64,000 nt of DNA, from positions 10,664,001 through 10,728,000 of the forward strand of contig OZ316898.1 of the NCBI GenBank assembly GCA_973895155.1, in the 5' to 3' direction. This document shows positions 24,163-35,964 of the stretch, piece by piece. The notes under the pieces were generated by a model. The model was not told the origin of the DNA and did not search any database. It was given only the letters and a program-made list of their open reading frames with translations. The DNA is from Marsupella aquatica. Its lineage: Eukaryota > Marchantiophyta. Position 1 is the stretch's first letter, and each line of letters begins with the position of its first letter. The translations under genes and the position numbers were made by a program.

Positions 24163-24610
24163 TTATTCCATAGCCAAGGGCACCTTGCCTTGTGGCAATG
24201 GGAAGCCCTAAACAAATGAGAACAAAGGCTTGATAACCATGGTTGAGTTAGTGATAATGCATATACAAAATGGGCGACAGGTTGATAATTAATATTATTG
24301 GGGACAGATTAGAAGAAGTGGGTAGTTTAGGGGACATATTAGTAAAAAACTGATACAAATAATATCAAATTCCTCCTCTCATTTTAGTACAATGTTTTTT
24401 CAATAGAAATTATGGTAGGCTTTTAGTGAAAGGTAACCCATCCCCAAGAAGGGTAATGGGCTGTAATCATGGAGGGCGCTGAGCCCGAGGCGGTTACAGC
24501 CATTATCTCCAAGTGGAGATGAGTTACCAAGCGTAAAGCCTAAGTGAATTTTTACATAACATTCAGTTTGATCAGTTTCACATAGGAATGGTTTGATCAG
24601 TCATTGTCTG
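24163..24610. other. No recognisable feature
   Basis: Nothing supportable beyond the TTATT target duplication at its left edge. Confidence 0.4.
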
Positions 24611-24876
24611 CCACTTACACTTTACTTTATTTCTCATTCAAATTTCATAATCCCCATGCCAGGCTGACCCAGGGCTCCATGGTTTCACCCTGGGTAATGC
24701 CTCACAACCATGTACACACATACAAAGGAAATAATTCAGGAAGGGGCACTTTATTTTATTTCTCATTCAAATTTCATAATACCCAAGCAGGCCAAACTGA
24801 CCCAGGGGTTTCAGTGGTTGCTTCACCTGGGTAATGCCTCACATCCTTGTACACACATGCAAAGGAAATAATTGAG
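24611..24876. repeat. Diverged tandem duplication, about 125-137 bp x 2
   Basis: Two consecutive units contain TTTATTTCTCATTCAAATTT, a GACCCAGGG segment, GGGTAATGCCTCACA, GTACACACAT and CAAAGGAAATAATT. They start near 24611 and 24738 and differ by several substitutions and small indels. Confidence 0.85.
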
Positions 24877-25896
24877 GAATGGTCTAGTACAGTGTATCAA
24901 GTCCCTCCTATAAGGACATTATGAGCTCGATTATGGGCAATAAAGGCCCTCAAAATACATGCAAAGCCCTCATTTTGTTGGCATTATGGCCCACTACGTC
25001 CTGTTACTAAGGCGTTTCTATATACGCATCTACCATAGGTTTTGGGGGTTTGCATTAGCCCTGTTTTTCAGTTTTGTGTTTGTCCTCTCTGCTGTTACTC
25101 CTTTGTACTTTGTTTGACCCTTGTTAGTAGAGTGGTCTGTTTTCTCCATATATAGGCCTTAGTCTATTGCTTTCAGAGCATCATTTGTAGCTTTGTGTGT
25201 TTTTGGAGGGGGGTCCATATGGATAAAGTTTGGCCCCCTTTTCATTTTCCTTTCTGTCCACGACACTACATGTTTTGGACTGTATGCTCATCAAAAGAGA
25301 GCCAGTTTGGAGGATAAGAATTGTGTCAAATCTCTTTGTCTTGAGCACTGAAATCAATAAATGAAGACAGTCATTGGATCCTTAGGACACTATTCTCATT
25401 CCATGTCCCCTGTTCGATCAACTCCATGTTTAAGCAAGTCTGCTCGAATGGATGGTCCTTTTTTGATCCCAAAGGAGAGTCACGATCCCTGGATGGTTCC
25501 CCATTTGAGCTACAGTAGTTAAGTCCTATACTGGCCGTATCCTAGTGCCTATCCAGTTCGACTGAGTTGAGTTACAAGTAAATCAGATCTCCATTGTGTT
25601 TTTTCCACGAATGGTAATTTCTACTGATAAATAAGTACATTGGGTAGTTTCAAAGGGGAAATTTTAACTCAAAGCAAAAATTATTTCATTAAACACGTCA
25701 AGTAAGTCATAGTACTCGTTTCACATAGAGAGCATGTTTTATTCAGGAACCTCTTTTGGGGCAATTTTTTTGTATCAGTGTCACTTCATTAGTTCACCAT
25801 AGGGGTGATTTGAGGCTCAGAATGTAGATGAAATCTATGTTTGACAAAAACAACAGCATCTAAAAATGGATCAAATTTCTCTTAAGAAGTCACAAG
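24877..25896. other. No recognised gene
   Basis: No protein domain. T/G-rich text at 25030-25330 resembles a decayed retroelement 3' region but carries no diagnostic motif. Confidence 0.3.
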
Positions 25897-25939
25897 TTTC
25901 AGCACCTCCGTATTAATACTATGTACGGAGGTGCTGAAA
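25897..25939. repeat. Perfect 16-bp inverted repeat (hairpin)
   Basis: TTTCAGCACCTCCGTA (25897-25912) and its exact inverse TACGGAGGTGCTGAAA (25924-25939) flank an 11-nt spacer. The structure could form a stable hairpin or cruciform. It may be a minimal foldback element. No U-tract or gene end adjoins it, so a terminator role is not supported. Confidence 0.85.
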
Positions 25940-27059
25940 AATCCAGTATACATTAGGCTTTGCATTTTGAGGTATCATCCTTGCAATATATGGTAAACTA
26001 AAGAATTAATCCGTGGACCCCCATGTTCATCCAAGGAATGTGTGTTTGAACACGATTTCGGACCGAACGAGAACTATTTCCTCTAAACGAGAAGTGTATT
26101 TTCATTTTCTGCCGAATCTCACAAAATCGGCAGTTTTTTTCATCAAAAACACATTTTTGGGGAAATAATGTAATTCGTATCGGAGTTCGGATTGAAACAG
26201 CAAATTTAATAATGTTCAAAACCAATGAAATTCATGCTAACAAACATTCATATTATCAAGGAACAATTAGATCCGAAAAAATTTCTCCTCAACCTCATAT
26301 TCACGCTCTCCGAAGATATATCAAAGGTCTTATCTATAAATCCATATCCACGTTTCGAGCCAAGTGTGATAACTGTATCGGACTCCGGATTTGAGCCACG
26401 AAAGCTCCGACCCAATCTCAGTTTTCTCAGTTTTGGGGTATTTACCAGAAATATTTTACATCACAGTCGATAAGAATTACTGCACGGTTCGTCAATTTTC
26501 AACAAGGCGGTAATCGCCCAGGTAATCGATGGTTTTGAGTCTCTCAATGGTCTTGGTGTGTGCTCGTACAAAAGAAAAGTAACGCTCAAAAGATAGAGGA
26601 GATTTATCAACGGAAGGTTGAATATGGAGGAATTGAGTTTTTTGACGGTTTTTGCTTACACATTAGAGAAATTGTGTTTCTATCATTCATGATTGATCGT
26701 TTGTGAGTTACATTGAGCATTACCGCCACAAGACAGACCGGAGGACAACACTTAGCTATTGGCAAAAGAGCGCTTGTCGATTCGATGGGAAGAACACACA
26801 AAACAAACAAGTCATCGCTTCACATGAGGGATTTGTAGTTTTTTCTATTTAAGAAAGCTATGGTGTGAGAGGGAGACCAATGATTGTTTCTTTGACATAG
26901 AGGCTACATTTTGGTGTCAACCTGTGTTCAGAATGAGCTTCAGTTGAAGACTAGAGGAATGCAAACAATTCAAGCCGGGAAGCAAGCATTGTGGACAAGG
27001 GATGGCGACGTAATCAAAGAAATCAATTTTCAACGGCTAAGTTTGTGACGGTGATGAGA
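25940..27059. other. No recognised gene
   Basis: Several short frames on both strands and no domain recognised. Confidence 0.3.
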
Positions 27060-27590
27060 TTGTGATATCTCTTAATCGAGAAAAGGGTTTCCAATGAGCC
27101 TCAGATTCACAAATTTTATCAAGTTCCAAATGAGTTTTTGAATTTCTTTGCCTTTCCAATGAGCGAGTATAAGAAATATTAATCATGAGTCCATGAATTC
27201 TTTTAGCTTTCCAACATGATTGAGTCCGACATTGACAAATTTTACGTCAGATTTTGTCACGTTACTAAAGAGATCATGAGGTTTTCAATCTCTCTAGCTT
27301 TCTAATGTGTGACATTGAGATTATTTGTCAAGAATTACACAGATCATGAGTATCTGAATTTCTCTAGCTTTCCAATAAACCTAACATTGATAGATTTTGT
27401 CAAGTACTAAGGAGATGATGAGTTTTTAGTTTTACTTTAGTTTTCCAATGAGTGTGACATTGAGAGATTTTATCAAGACAATACTAAAGAGGTCACAAGT
27501 TTCTAAATCTTGATCTTGAGTTTTCCAATGAATCAAACATTGACAGATTTTATCAAGTACTAAGGAGATTGATTATTTAGTTTTACAATG
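27060..27590. repeat. Degenerate tandem array, unit about 75-85 bp
   Basis: About six degenerate copies of a unit resembling 'TTTCCAATGAGT...GACATTGA.AGATTTT.TCAAG.ACTAA.GAGAT.ATGAGTTT'. The shared words CTTTCCAAT, ACATTGA and AAGGAGAT recur in order from 27090 to 27580. Confidence 0.7.
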
Positions 27591-28782
27591 TGAAGCCAAA
27601 GGGGTTTTAACTATGTACATTTCTATTGGTTGGTTTTTTCAAGCTTGCAAAAAATTAAAAAATACAAGCATTTTGATATAAAACACTGATATATCTTTGA
27701 CAAACATCAAAATGGTAACTTTATTTTACTAAATGACATATCTCCCTTTGTATTTTGGTTTTTTTTACATATATACGGCATGGCGCCCCAAAAATTACAT
27801 TGCTTTTGCCACAAACAGGAATGCGCACGTTTGGTATTGTTAAAAGTATGATCATTCATGTTTATGGCTGGTTGTGATGATGTGGCGTAACCTCGTGGCA
27901 AGGAATTTGCAAGAGACCTCTCATGGGGATCCGTAAAGATAACTCTTTACATTTTTACTGTAACTATACAGTACGCAAATAGCATACACCGTTGGAGATG
28001 CTCTTGGTGCATGGGACCTGACTTTTCACAATTTGGTCCGACTTGCAATACACTTGAATGACCTGACTCAGTAAACCCTGTCGCACCTCAATGCAATGAT
28101 CACAGCAATTGTTTACTTGGTTTCACCCAGTTCCTCACCATTGTCCATCCCACCACGCAAGAGCAAAAGTGACCAATCTGACAAAAGGGTCTTGTGAAGT
28201 CATTGGCTTTGTTACATGTCAGTGGTTCATACCCTGCCCCTTGTTGCATTGTCCCAAGCCCTAAAGATGATCTCAAAGGTCTTCTTAATTGGTACTAAAA
28301 TAAACCAAGCATTAGTTATAGAGCTAACTCTTTTGTGAGTTCACTCTAAATATTCCATGAGAACATTTATACTTTGTAAGTGTCCTAAAAACCTGGCCTG
28401 TGTTGGTGTTGCAGACCGGTATGCAGTTATTGGGTCCTGTGTGCTCTCCTATTGTGTCTCAGGTGATGCACTTGTTTCTGCTACGCTCCTGTTTGCCTTG
28501 GACTAGTGGCTTTTGGTGGGGTCCCTCTCCTTGGTTGAGGTTCTTCCTTGTTCCTGTTGACCTCTCTTTGTTTTAACGCCCTTTGTGGCTCTTTTGCCTT
28601 TTGGCCTGCAGGGTCCCCCCAATCCATGGGGTTCACGCAGAATAAATGTATTTAAAAAAAATTTAAAAATTTAAAATTTTTTAAAAACCTGGCCTGCGTT
28701 ACAATTCAAATAATGTGTCTCAAAGCTAGGCCGTGGTTGAAAGTTATGGATTGAAGATTGATCCCGTAACTTCAATTGGTTA
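27591..28782. other. No gene; AT tract
   Basis: Non-coding. It includes an A/T homopolymer-rich tract at 28645-28690. The T/G-rich 28430-28640 block ending in AATAAATGT could be a retroelement 3' end, but nothing diagnostic is present. Confidence 0.3.
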
Positions 28783-29100
28783 TGGTGTTGGGAAAAAGGC
28801 GACACAATACACGAGAGTCAAACAACAAGCAAGAACACAGACACACAAGATATGTGGTTTGCCTTCATCAAGGCTATATACATGGAATGCTAGAGCTTTG
28901 GCCACCATCGAGGCCACCACAGCCACACCAAGCCTCTGTCGAGCCTCCAAGTAAAACTGTCCAAGAATGCTCCACCTAGCACCTAGCTTGCTCCATCAAC
29001 AATGAGCATGGGTCTCCAAGAGGAGCACTTCCTTCTCCCCTATATGCTAGGAATGATAATTAACCTATGTATAGTTAAGCCAAGACTAGAGTCAATCCTA
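28783..29100 (-). mobile_element. Copia-type LTR-like fragment
   Basis: Begins TGTTGGGAAAAAGG. Near 28845-28880 it carries CACACAAGATATGTGGTT...AAGGCTATATACATGG, the counterpart of the conserved 'GTGGTTCACCTC..GAGGCTACATCCACG' block of the LTR at 23843-24162. The distal end and target duplication are not identifiable, so the right boundary is approximate. Confidence 0.4.
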
Positions 29101-29985
29101 AAATATGGGACCAGTTTAAGGAACTTTAAAATCGCCGAGGGGGGAGGCAGCATTGACCCGCTTTGTAAGGCAGGGGTTATGGCCTCAACTCAGTCTCTAA
29201 ACATACATCATTTTTTCTTCATTCTCACTCAGCCGCCACCCCAAACAGAGCAGTCATCACCATGTCGGCCCAAAGTCCATGTGACTGCCTTCAATCACAA
29301 CTTTTCTGATTTCAGGATTTCCAAATTCCAGATTGGCGCCTAAACATATGAAAGAATTATTAAGGTTAAGTGTTGAGCCCACTGGCTTTTCTTACCCAAC
29401 AAAAGATTGGCTTCCACAACTTTATGGGAGTAATCATAATTTTTGGGTTATATGAACTCTCGAGAGTTATAAGAAAACATTATGCTGACGTCTCACAGCT
29501 ATTAGCCCTCCTAATTGTTTCACAAGTGAATGGGGAAATGGTGTTTGCCATTGACCCTTTCCTCATGAACTTGACCCAATAAACTTTTGTCAGGAACATT
29601 CTTGGTGATTTGGTAAGATTATGATTGTGAGGCCAAGGTACATGACTGCTGATTTTGGACTGGCTAGGGGCATCTTGAATAGGCACATTATGGCCAGCAG
29701 TTGAAGAATTTTTTTCTTTGTATATAATTCTCATACTTTTATGGTATAATGATGACTGGCTGATAAAGACCCAAGCACCAAGTTCACCCACAATTCACGA
29801 TTTAATGCAAGTGACAAAGTATAAGACATCAAGTAGGTGGTGGCCCCACTATTAAACTTTTGTTCTTGCCCACCACTTTGCCACACTCAAGAAGTCAAGA
29901 GGAATGGTGTAAAAGAAACATCTTACAACAAGATAATTAATGAAGTATTTAAACCACAACTCGGGGTACATAAGGACCCCGAGCC
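29101..29985. other. No recognised gene
   Basis: Short frames only, with no domain, RNA gene or array detected. Confidence 0.3.
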
Positions 29986-31060
29986 CTGCCCGCGAGCGTG
30001 CCACTCTGCCCGTTGGGTAAGAGACCAGTTCGAACCCGAGGGACTAACCCGGGGTCAGCAGGGCTGCCCTCCCCTCCCCCACCAGCCCTAGACTGCGACG
30101 AGCTGCCCCTACGAGCTGCTCGCCTCGTCCCGCGCTCCTCCCTTCAACCCCTGCGAGGTGCTGGCCTCCTGCAAGCTGCTCGCCTCCTCTCGCACTCCTC
30201 CCTTCAAGGTTTTGGCTGCCATAGCCAGCCACAGTGTGCCCATGCTCGATGTGCCATCTGCTGCCCCTGGTTGCTGTTGCCACTCAATCGATTGCCGAAG
30301 CTTGATGCATCCTTGGCTGTTGGTGCTTCATTCAACTTGCTGCTTCATTCGACTTGCTGCTGCTAAGGCTATTGTTGCCGAGGCTCGCTGCTGCCTCCCA
30401 GCTGAATGTATGGCCTCCTCCCTTCGAGCTTACGGCTGCCATAGCCATCCACGGACTACCCTACTCGCTGCACCCTTGGCTGCCCCTGTTCGTGAAGTTC
30501 TCGGCTGCCCCTTCTTGCTGTTGTTGCTCGATTTCCTGCTTGATCTCGTTGCTGAATCAATTTTGTGCTTCAACTCAACTTGCTGTTGAATAGATTTGCT
30601 GTTTCAACTCATTGCTTGAACTCGCTGTTGAAGGTCGCTGCTGAATCTTGCTGCTGCCTCGGCTGTTGCTGCTGAAGCTTGCCGCTTCAACTCGCTGCTG
30701 CCCTCGCTCACTGCTGCCTTGGTCCAAGCTCGCTTGCTGCTGAAATCTTGCTGCTGCTGAAATCTTGCTGCTGCCTCGGCTGTTGCTGCTGAAGCTCGCC
30801 GCTTCAACTCACTGTTGCCCTCACTCGCTGCTGCCTTGGTCCAAGCTCGCTGCTTCAACTCGCTGCTGCCCTCACTCGCTGCTGCCTCGGTCCAAGCTCG
30901 CTGCTTCAACTTGTTGCTGCCTCTGTCCAAGCTTGCTTGCTTCAACTCGCTTCTGCCTCGGGGTCCCTCACCAACCTCGATTGCTGCTCAAGCTTGCTCG
31001 TTGCTGCAGGTCAAGGTTGCTCGCTCCATAGCTAACAAGCTCCTTGCTCATGTTGTTGTG
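29986..31060. repeat. GC-rich GCTGCT / CTCGCTGCTG repeat array
   Basis: A compound array built from GCTGCTGCC, AAGCTCGC and GCTTCAACTCGCTGCTG, densest at 30600-31010, where a unit of about 54-57 bp (TCAACTCGCTGCTGCCCTCGC...) is repeated. All three forward frames stay partly open because of the composition. The minus frame 30945-30604 reads as repeats of a KRAWTKAAASEGSSEL type. Such periodic frames arise from trinucleotide-rich repeats, so I do not call a protein-coding gene. Confidence 0.75.
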
Positions 31061-31305
31061 CCCACATTCCAGCTTTAGCTTCACTAGGGATAGTGTCAAC
31101 TCTCTGGTCCCCTCTCCTCCTTTGTTACATTGCAATGTCAATTTTCGAGCAATGTAGTATTCATGTCTTGTTGCAATGAGTCAGACTTGGTTTTGGGTGA
31201 TTTGAGTCAGTCTCTGCTGGATCTCCATTGTTGAATTCATATTGTATGTGAGTGTTTGGCAGCAACAGCATATGTGATATTTGAGTGTTTGATTTTTTCA
31301 GGAAC

Positions 31306-31650
31306 ATGGCACCAATTAGAAAGTTGAGAGCCACATTGACTGAACATGACAATGGGACCTACACCTTGAGTTGGCAGGATCCTGCTGATGTTGGCGAAGC
31401 TCCACCTATTGTCCGGACTGTCACATTGGAACAAGTCCAAGCTGATTTTCCTCAATTCTCTACTACAATTTCAGAGTGTCACATGGATCTCAATCCTGTA
31501 GCCCCGATTGAACAGTTTATCATGTGCGCAACATACAGTTATGTTGAAACTGTCATGAGAAGGAAAAGATTTCAGGTCTACACTCACTTGGCTTACATAG
31601 CAGGTTTTATGATAGAACCAAGTTTCCCGAAGCTGTTGAAGCTTGAGTGA
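31306..31650 (+). CDS. Unassigned exon-like frame beside the CACTA left end
   Basis: A plausible acceptor (TTTTTTCAG, ending at 31300) precedes an ATG at 31306. The frame reads MAPIRKLRATLTEHDNGTYTL and continues for about 115 codons to a stop at 31650. In the next phase a further coding-looking stretch ends KATWHDEGEEFVGFIPN-stop at about 31707, with a stop codon inside it, so the 3' part looks frameshifted or mis-spliced. Amino-acid composition is protein-like, but I recognise no family. It lies only about 20-75 bp outside the CACTA terminus at 31726, so it is either host sequence hit by the transposon or part of another element. Confidence 0.3.
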   Translation: MAPIRKLRATLTEHDNGTYTLSWQDPADVGEAPPIVRTVTLEQVQADFPQFSTTISECHMDLNPVAPIEQFIMCATYSYVETVMRRKRFQVYTHLAYIAGFMIEPSFPKLLKLE

Positions 31651-31725
31651 AGGCAACTTGGCATGATGAAGGGGAGGAATTTGTAGGATTTATCCCAAAT
31701 TAGGAGTACACAGGCTTCTGCTATA

Positions 31726-32260
31726 CACTACTACATATCGGCCCCTTTTGCGAAGGTGTTTTTTGACGTCGAAAAGGCCTTGCGATGTTAGAACCTTCAG
31801 ATATTTTGTGATGCAACACGCATCACAATATCCCATGCTCTTACCATCGCACATTCACGTTGCGAAGCTACATACATCGCAATTAATTTTTGATGTTATT
31901 GACTTCGCAACACGTTTAGATACTAGTTGTCTCGCAACGACTTTGTGAGTCCGCGACCATCGCGACCGTATTCGGATACATTTTGGTTCATAATTTAGCG
32001 AGACTAATACTATCACAAATAGTTTGTGAACCTATTATGTTCGGAAAGTGTTGTGAAGAATGGTGGGTCGCAAAGTACCGAAGCCAATTTGGTCGCAAGT
32101 TTGAGAATGTATTTGTATCACAAGTACCGATGGAATTGGATTCACAAGAGGTTCAGAAATTCCTTCCTGTCTGGTTCAAAAAATGTTTCACAAAGAGAGT
32201 TGTTTGCAAAGTTTTCAGAATGGAAATTTTTGAGAGAATACTTTAGAAGATGGAGAATGC
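31726..32260. repeat. CACTA left terminal and subterminal repeat region
   Basis: After the terminus, short motifs of the form TTGCGAAG, CATCGCA, TTCGCAAC, CTCGCAACG, GGTCGCAAG and variants with CACAA occur about a dozen times in both orientations over 500 bp. In En/Spm such subterminal motifs are the binding sites of the TNPA protein. The equivalent role here is inference. Confidence 0.75.
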
Positions 32261-32479
32261 ATGTGTTTAGGTTATAAGCTAGGGATTTAAAAAAGGTGGC
32301 ATGCATGAGGATAACTTTTCTAGTGGCTAGGGTTGCATGTATAGCAGTAAAATGAAATTTCAAAGTCCAAGTGTTTGTAAGACAAAAGAAGAAAATAAAT
32401 AGGTAAATATAAATAAAACCATGATAGTTAATATAACCACAATTATACGCTCACAACAAGTTTTACTACTAGTGATGCA

Positions 32480-35400
32480 TCAAACTTGGTCCTCATCCTC
32501 TCCTCCGTTTGACACAATAATAACTTCAGGTTTTTCTGAGATAATGGAACGAGATCGTGGCACATACGGTGTAACAACTGACCACTCCTCTGGGTCTGGT
32601 GGGTACGGAATATAGAAACACTGCTCAAGGTGACTTGGGAATGTAAACGGTTCAGATGTTTGCCAATGAGATGGTTGAAAGCTAGTTGCTGATGTCTTCA
32701 ATCGAGTAAACCCACAATCATCAAGAAGTACTGTGCGATTCTCACCAACCAAGTGAATTTTGAACCACTTACACTTGAAGACATACTCTTCAAATTTTGT
32801 ATCTGCATCATAGGATACAATCAAGATCTCCTCTATCTTCCCATAGTGAGGCACCACATCTCGGATGACATTGGTGTCATGGCGGCTACTTTGTGAATCC
32901 TGCATGAACTGCCCTTGAACTCCACAGTCAAAAGTTCTACCCCTCTTCTCATCAAGGTCAGAAATCCTGAAATGTCTCCCTTGTGTCCACATTGCTGTTC
33001 TGGTCTGAACAAGTCTCAAAGGGCCATGAACAATTGTTCGAACCTCAGGAGTCATATCTGGAAAATGTGATACACTCTCACCTTGGGCCACCATAGCATC
33101 CAACTGAAGTACTTTCTCCCTCATATACTCAAGGAACTTTGGAAAAATCCTTGGACGACGACTCTCCCTCTTTGCATCCTCATAAACTCTCTCCATTCTT
33201 CCATCACAGTACTATTACTCAACATGAAAGTAGTCATCTGTGTCAACTCCACTCCGGTCAGTAAGCGTGTTTTTTTGGCTCCTGTTAAACGATCCTCCTC
33301 CATTTCTCTCTCTTCCATCCAACTGCGTGGACAACTAGGATCAATGGTAGCTAAGATGTTGCTGCAATAGAACATACTCTCAGCTGCCAAGTATCCTGTT
33401 GCCATGCTCCCCTCCACTCATGCACGATTCCGTAATAAGCCTTTAACACAGCCATATATCTTTCCAACCAATACATCCAACGACAATGCACTGGACCAGC
33501 AATGGCAACCTCCCTCACAAGATGAACAAGTAAATGTACTTGACAATCAAAGAAGGAAGGAGGGAGGGCCTTCTCTAACTTGCACACTACCTCTATTGCC
33601 AATACCTCCATCCGTGGGATCTCTTCTTCATATATTTCCTTTGAGCATATCCATCTCAACAAAGTGCCCAATGACCATAGGGCGTCTTGCACTTCTTCAC
33701 TGCCCAAGCCTATGATTGCCACAGGAAGTATATGTTGTAGTAAACGGTGATAGTCATGTGTCTTCAAATACATTGGCCACTTATGACTGTCCTCCATACC
33801 AAAAGCTTTCCGAAGATTGGCACCATAGCCTGTAGGAAACCGCATCTGACCTATGCGTTGTCGAAACTCTCTTCTTTCACCAACACTCAAAACCCAAGGA
33901 GCTGAAGGACGGTGTTCCATCCCTGTTGATGCATCAACTGTTATCCATACATCTGGATGTCGTTCTAGATCCTGGCATGCCTCCCTAAAATTATGGTCCT
34001 TTTCTCCATAAAAATGCTTGATCAAAGCCTTCCCAACGTTTCCCTCTATATGCATGGGGTCTAACAAATGATGAATCTTCAACTCTAGCCAATACGGCAA
34101 TGTGACTAGTATACTCCACCTCGTCAACCCACTTCCATCAAATGTCATGGGGTCGTTAGGGTCTGCCACCCTATCAGCTATGGATTTCCAATGTGCAAAG
34201 GATGTACGCTCAGGTATGTCACGCTCATCACCATTGATCATGTCAAAGTCTGAAAATAGAAGGGGGTCAGACCTCATCTCATGTCCAAGTGGAAGAAACT
34301 TGGTATGCCCAAGGTAGATTATCTTGCGAAGCCATCTTGAGTACTTGGCCATATCTTCAAGGCTTGGACCACAAGTGGAGCATGCCTTATACCCTTGAGT
34401 TTGTAACCCTGAAACAAACCCAAACCCTGCAACAAACCCAAACCAAAATAACTTTCTCAATTAGAGTCAAAGGATTTAAAAAGTTCATGTACATACATAA
34501 ATATGAGGGACTTCTTTTAAAACAAACTCTATAATACATAAAAAAAACACCAATCCATACCCCTTACCAGGATAGTCATGCATGGTCCACATATTGATTC
34601 CCTTCAATTTGAAGACACATGATAATCCCCCTGTAGTTTTTCGGCCATCATAGGCCCACACACCGTCCCATAATTTTTGGAGTTCCCCAACCAATAGTGC
34701 CAAATAGGTGTCCATGTTTTTTACCTTAGATGGACCTGGGATAATCAATGATAGCAACAAGAAGCCCTTTTTCATGGACAACCATGGTGGAAGATTGTAA
34801 TTCATAACAACCACCGGCCAAACTGATGTTGGGCGTCCTTTTCCACCAAGGGAGTGTGGGCTGACCCCATCCGATGCCAACCCCAACCTCACATGACGAG
34901 GGTCATGTGCAAACTCTGGCCATTGTGCCTCCACATGCTTGTGAGCAGGGGAGTCAACTGGCAACCGCATGACACCGGCCTCTGATCGATGTGTCTTATG
35001 CCATACCATCAATTCTGCCAAGTCAGAACATCGATACATATGCAACAATCGAGGAATAATGGGAAACCAATGGACAGCTTTCCTGGGCACCTTTTCCGTC
35101 AACATGTTGTTGTCATATCGAGGCTCATGACAAATTGGACACTCAGTTATGTTGGCATTGGTCTCATGATATAGGATGCAGTCATTCACACAAGCATGAA
35201 TGATATGATATTCCATACCAATGGATGATAGAACTCTCTTTGCCTCCTTCCAAGTTCCTGGCAATACATTGTCACTAGGTAACATGAGGTCATGGAAAAT
35301 TCCAAACAAATCCGATAGAAGGGCATTGCTTGCCTTGTGTTTTGCCTGAAGATTCATCAATGCCAAGATGGCAGAGAGTCTATTCAAACGAGCACCCCCA

Positions 35401-35768
35401 TAAATAGGTGTTCTAGCATGTGCCTCCGCTTCTTCCCATTGTTGTTGACCTTCTGATGTATGTTGAGGTTGGGGGTCATGTGCAGCATTTGGTGGAGGAG
35501 CTCCTTCATTGGGTGGTCCACGTCCTTCACCATCAACGTCCACACGGGCGTCCACACCAAACCAATCTGTCATGAAGTCATCCATGGCTGTCTCCTGGTC
35601 CTGCATGACCTCAAAATCTGTCCTAGGTGCCCCTTCATCCAAACCCTCATTGTCACTGTCATTGGATGAAGAATCTGTTGATGATGTGACTCCGTCTTGT
35701 GGCATGCCCATTTCTTCATATGTAGCTCTCAACCTCCTTGGCAACATATCTTGACTAGGTCGCACATT
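32480..35768 (-). pseudogene. TNP2-type CACTA transposase, decayed
   Basis: Two large exons are readable: 35768-34568 (acceptor CCATAG, donor GTAAGG, phase 1) and 34408 onward (acceptor TTTCAG). Exon 1 holds ECPICHEPRY, LGLASDGVSPHS and SVWPVVVMNYNLPPWLSMKK...IIPGPSKVK, the signature of Transposase_21 (TNP2). Exon 2 holds YKACSTCG, YLGHTKFLP and LLDPMHIEGNV, then a DUF4218-like CRWMYWLERYMAVLK. The 33196-32480 frame is DUF4216-like (GKIEEILIVSY...VFKCKWF...VLLDDCGFT). The reading frame is broken after MAVLK near 33440, there is a TGA at 33419-33421 within the expected NRAxxEGSMATGYL segment, and a further frame change occurs near 33190. The enzyme is therefore not translatable as one product. 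The true start upstream of 35768 was not found. Confidence 0.8.
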
Positions 35769-35964
35769 CTATGGACAATACAATAAAGCATTCACAATCA
35801 AACTCCAAATTAAATCCCTCATAAGACAAAAACAATATCGACACATATTATTAACATACAATGTGAAAGAACATCATAGGTTTAGGGTGTAAACCCTAAC
35901 TTACAAAATATATGTTCACAAAGCATGAAGAAACATATAAATAATACATGTCCCTAAAATAAGC

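Noticed and set aside
30000-30060. Possible tRNA-derived SINE head (AGTTCGAACCCGAG, B-box-like)
   Set aside because: No convincing A-box at the right distance and no cloverleaf could be drawn.
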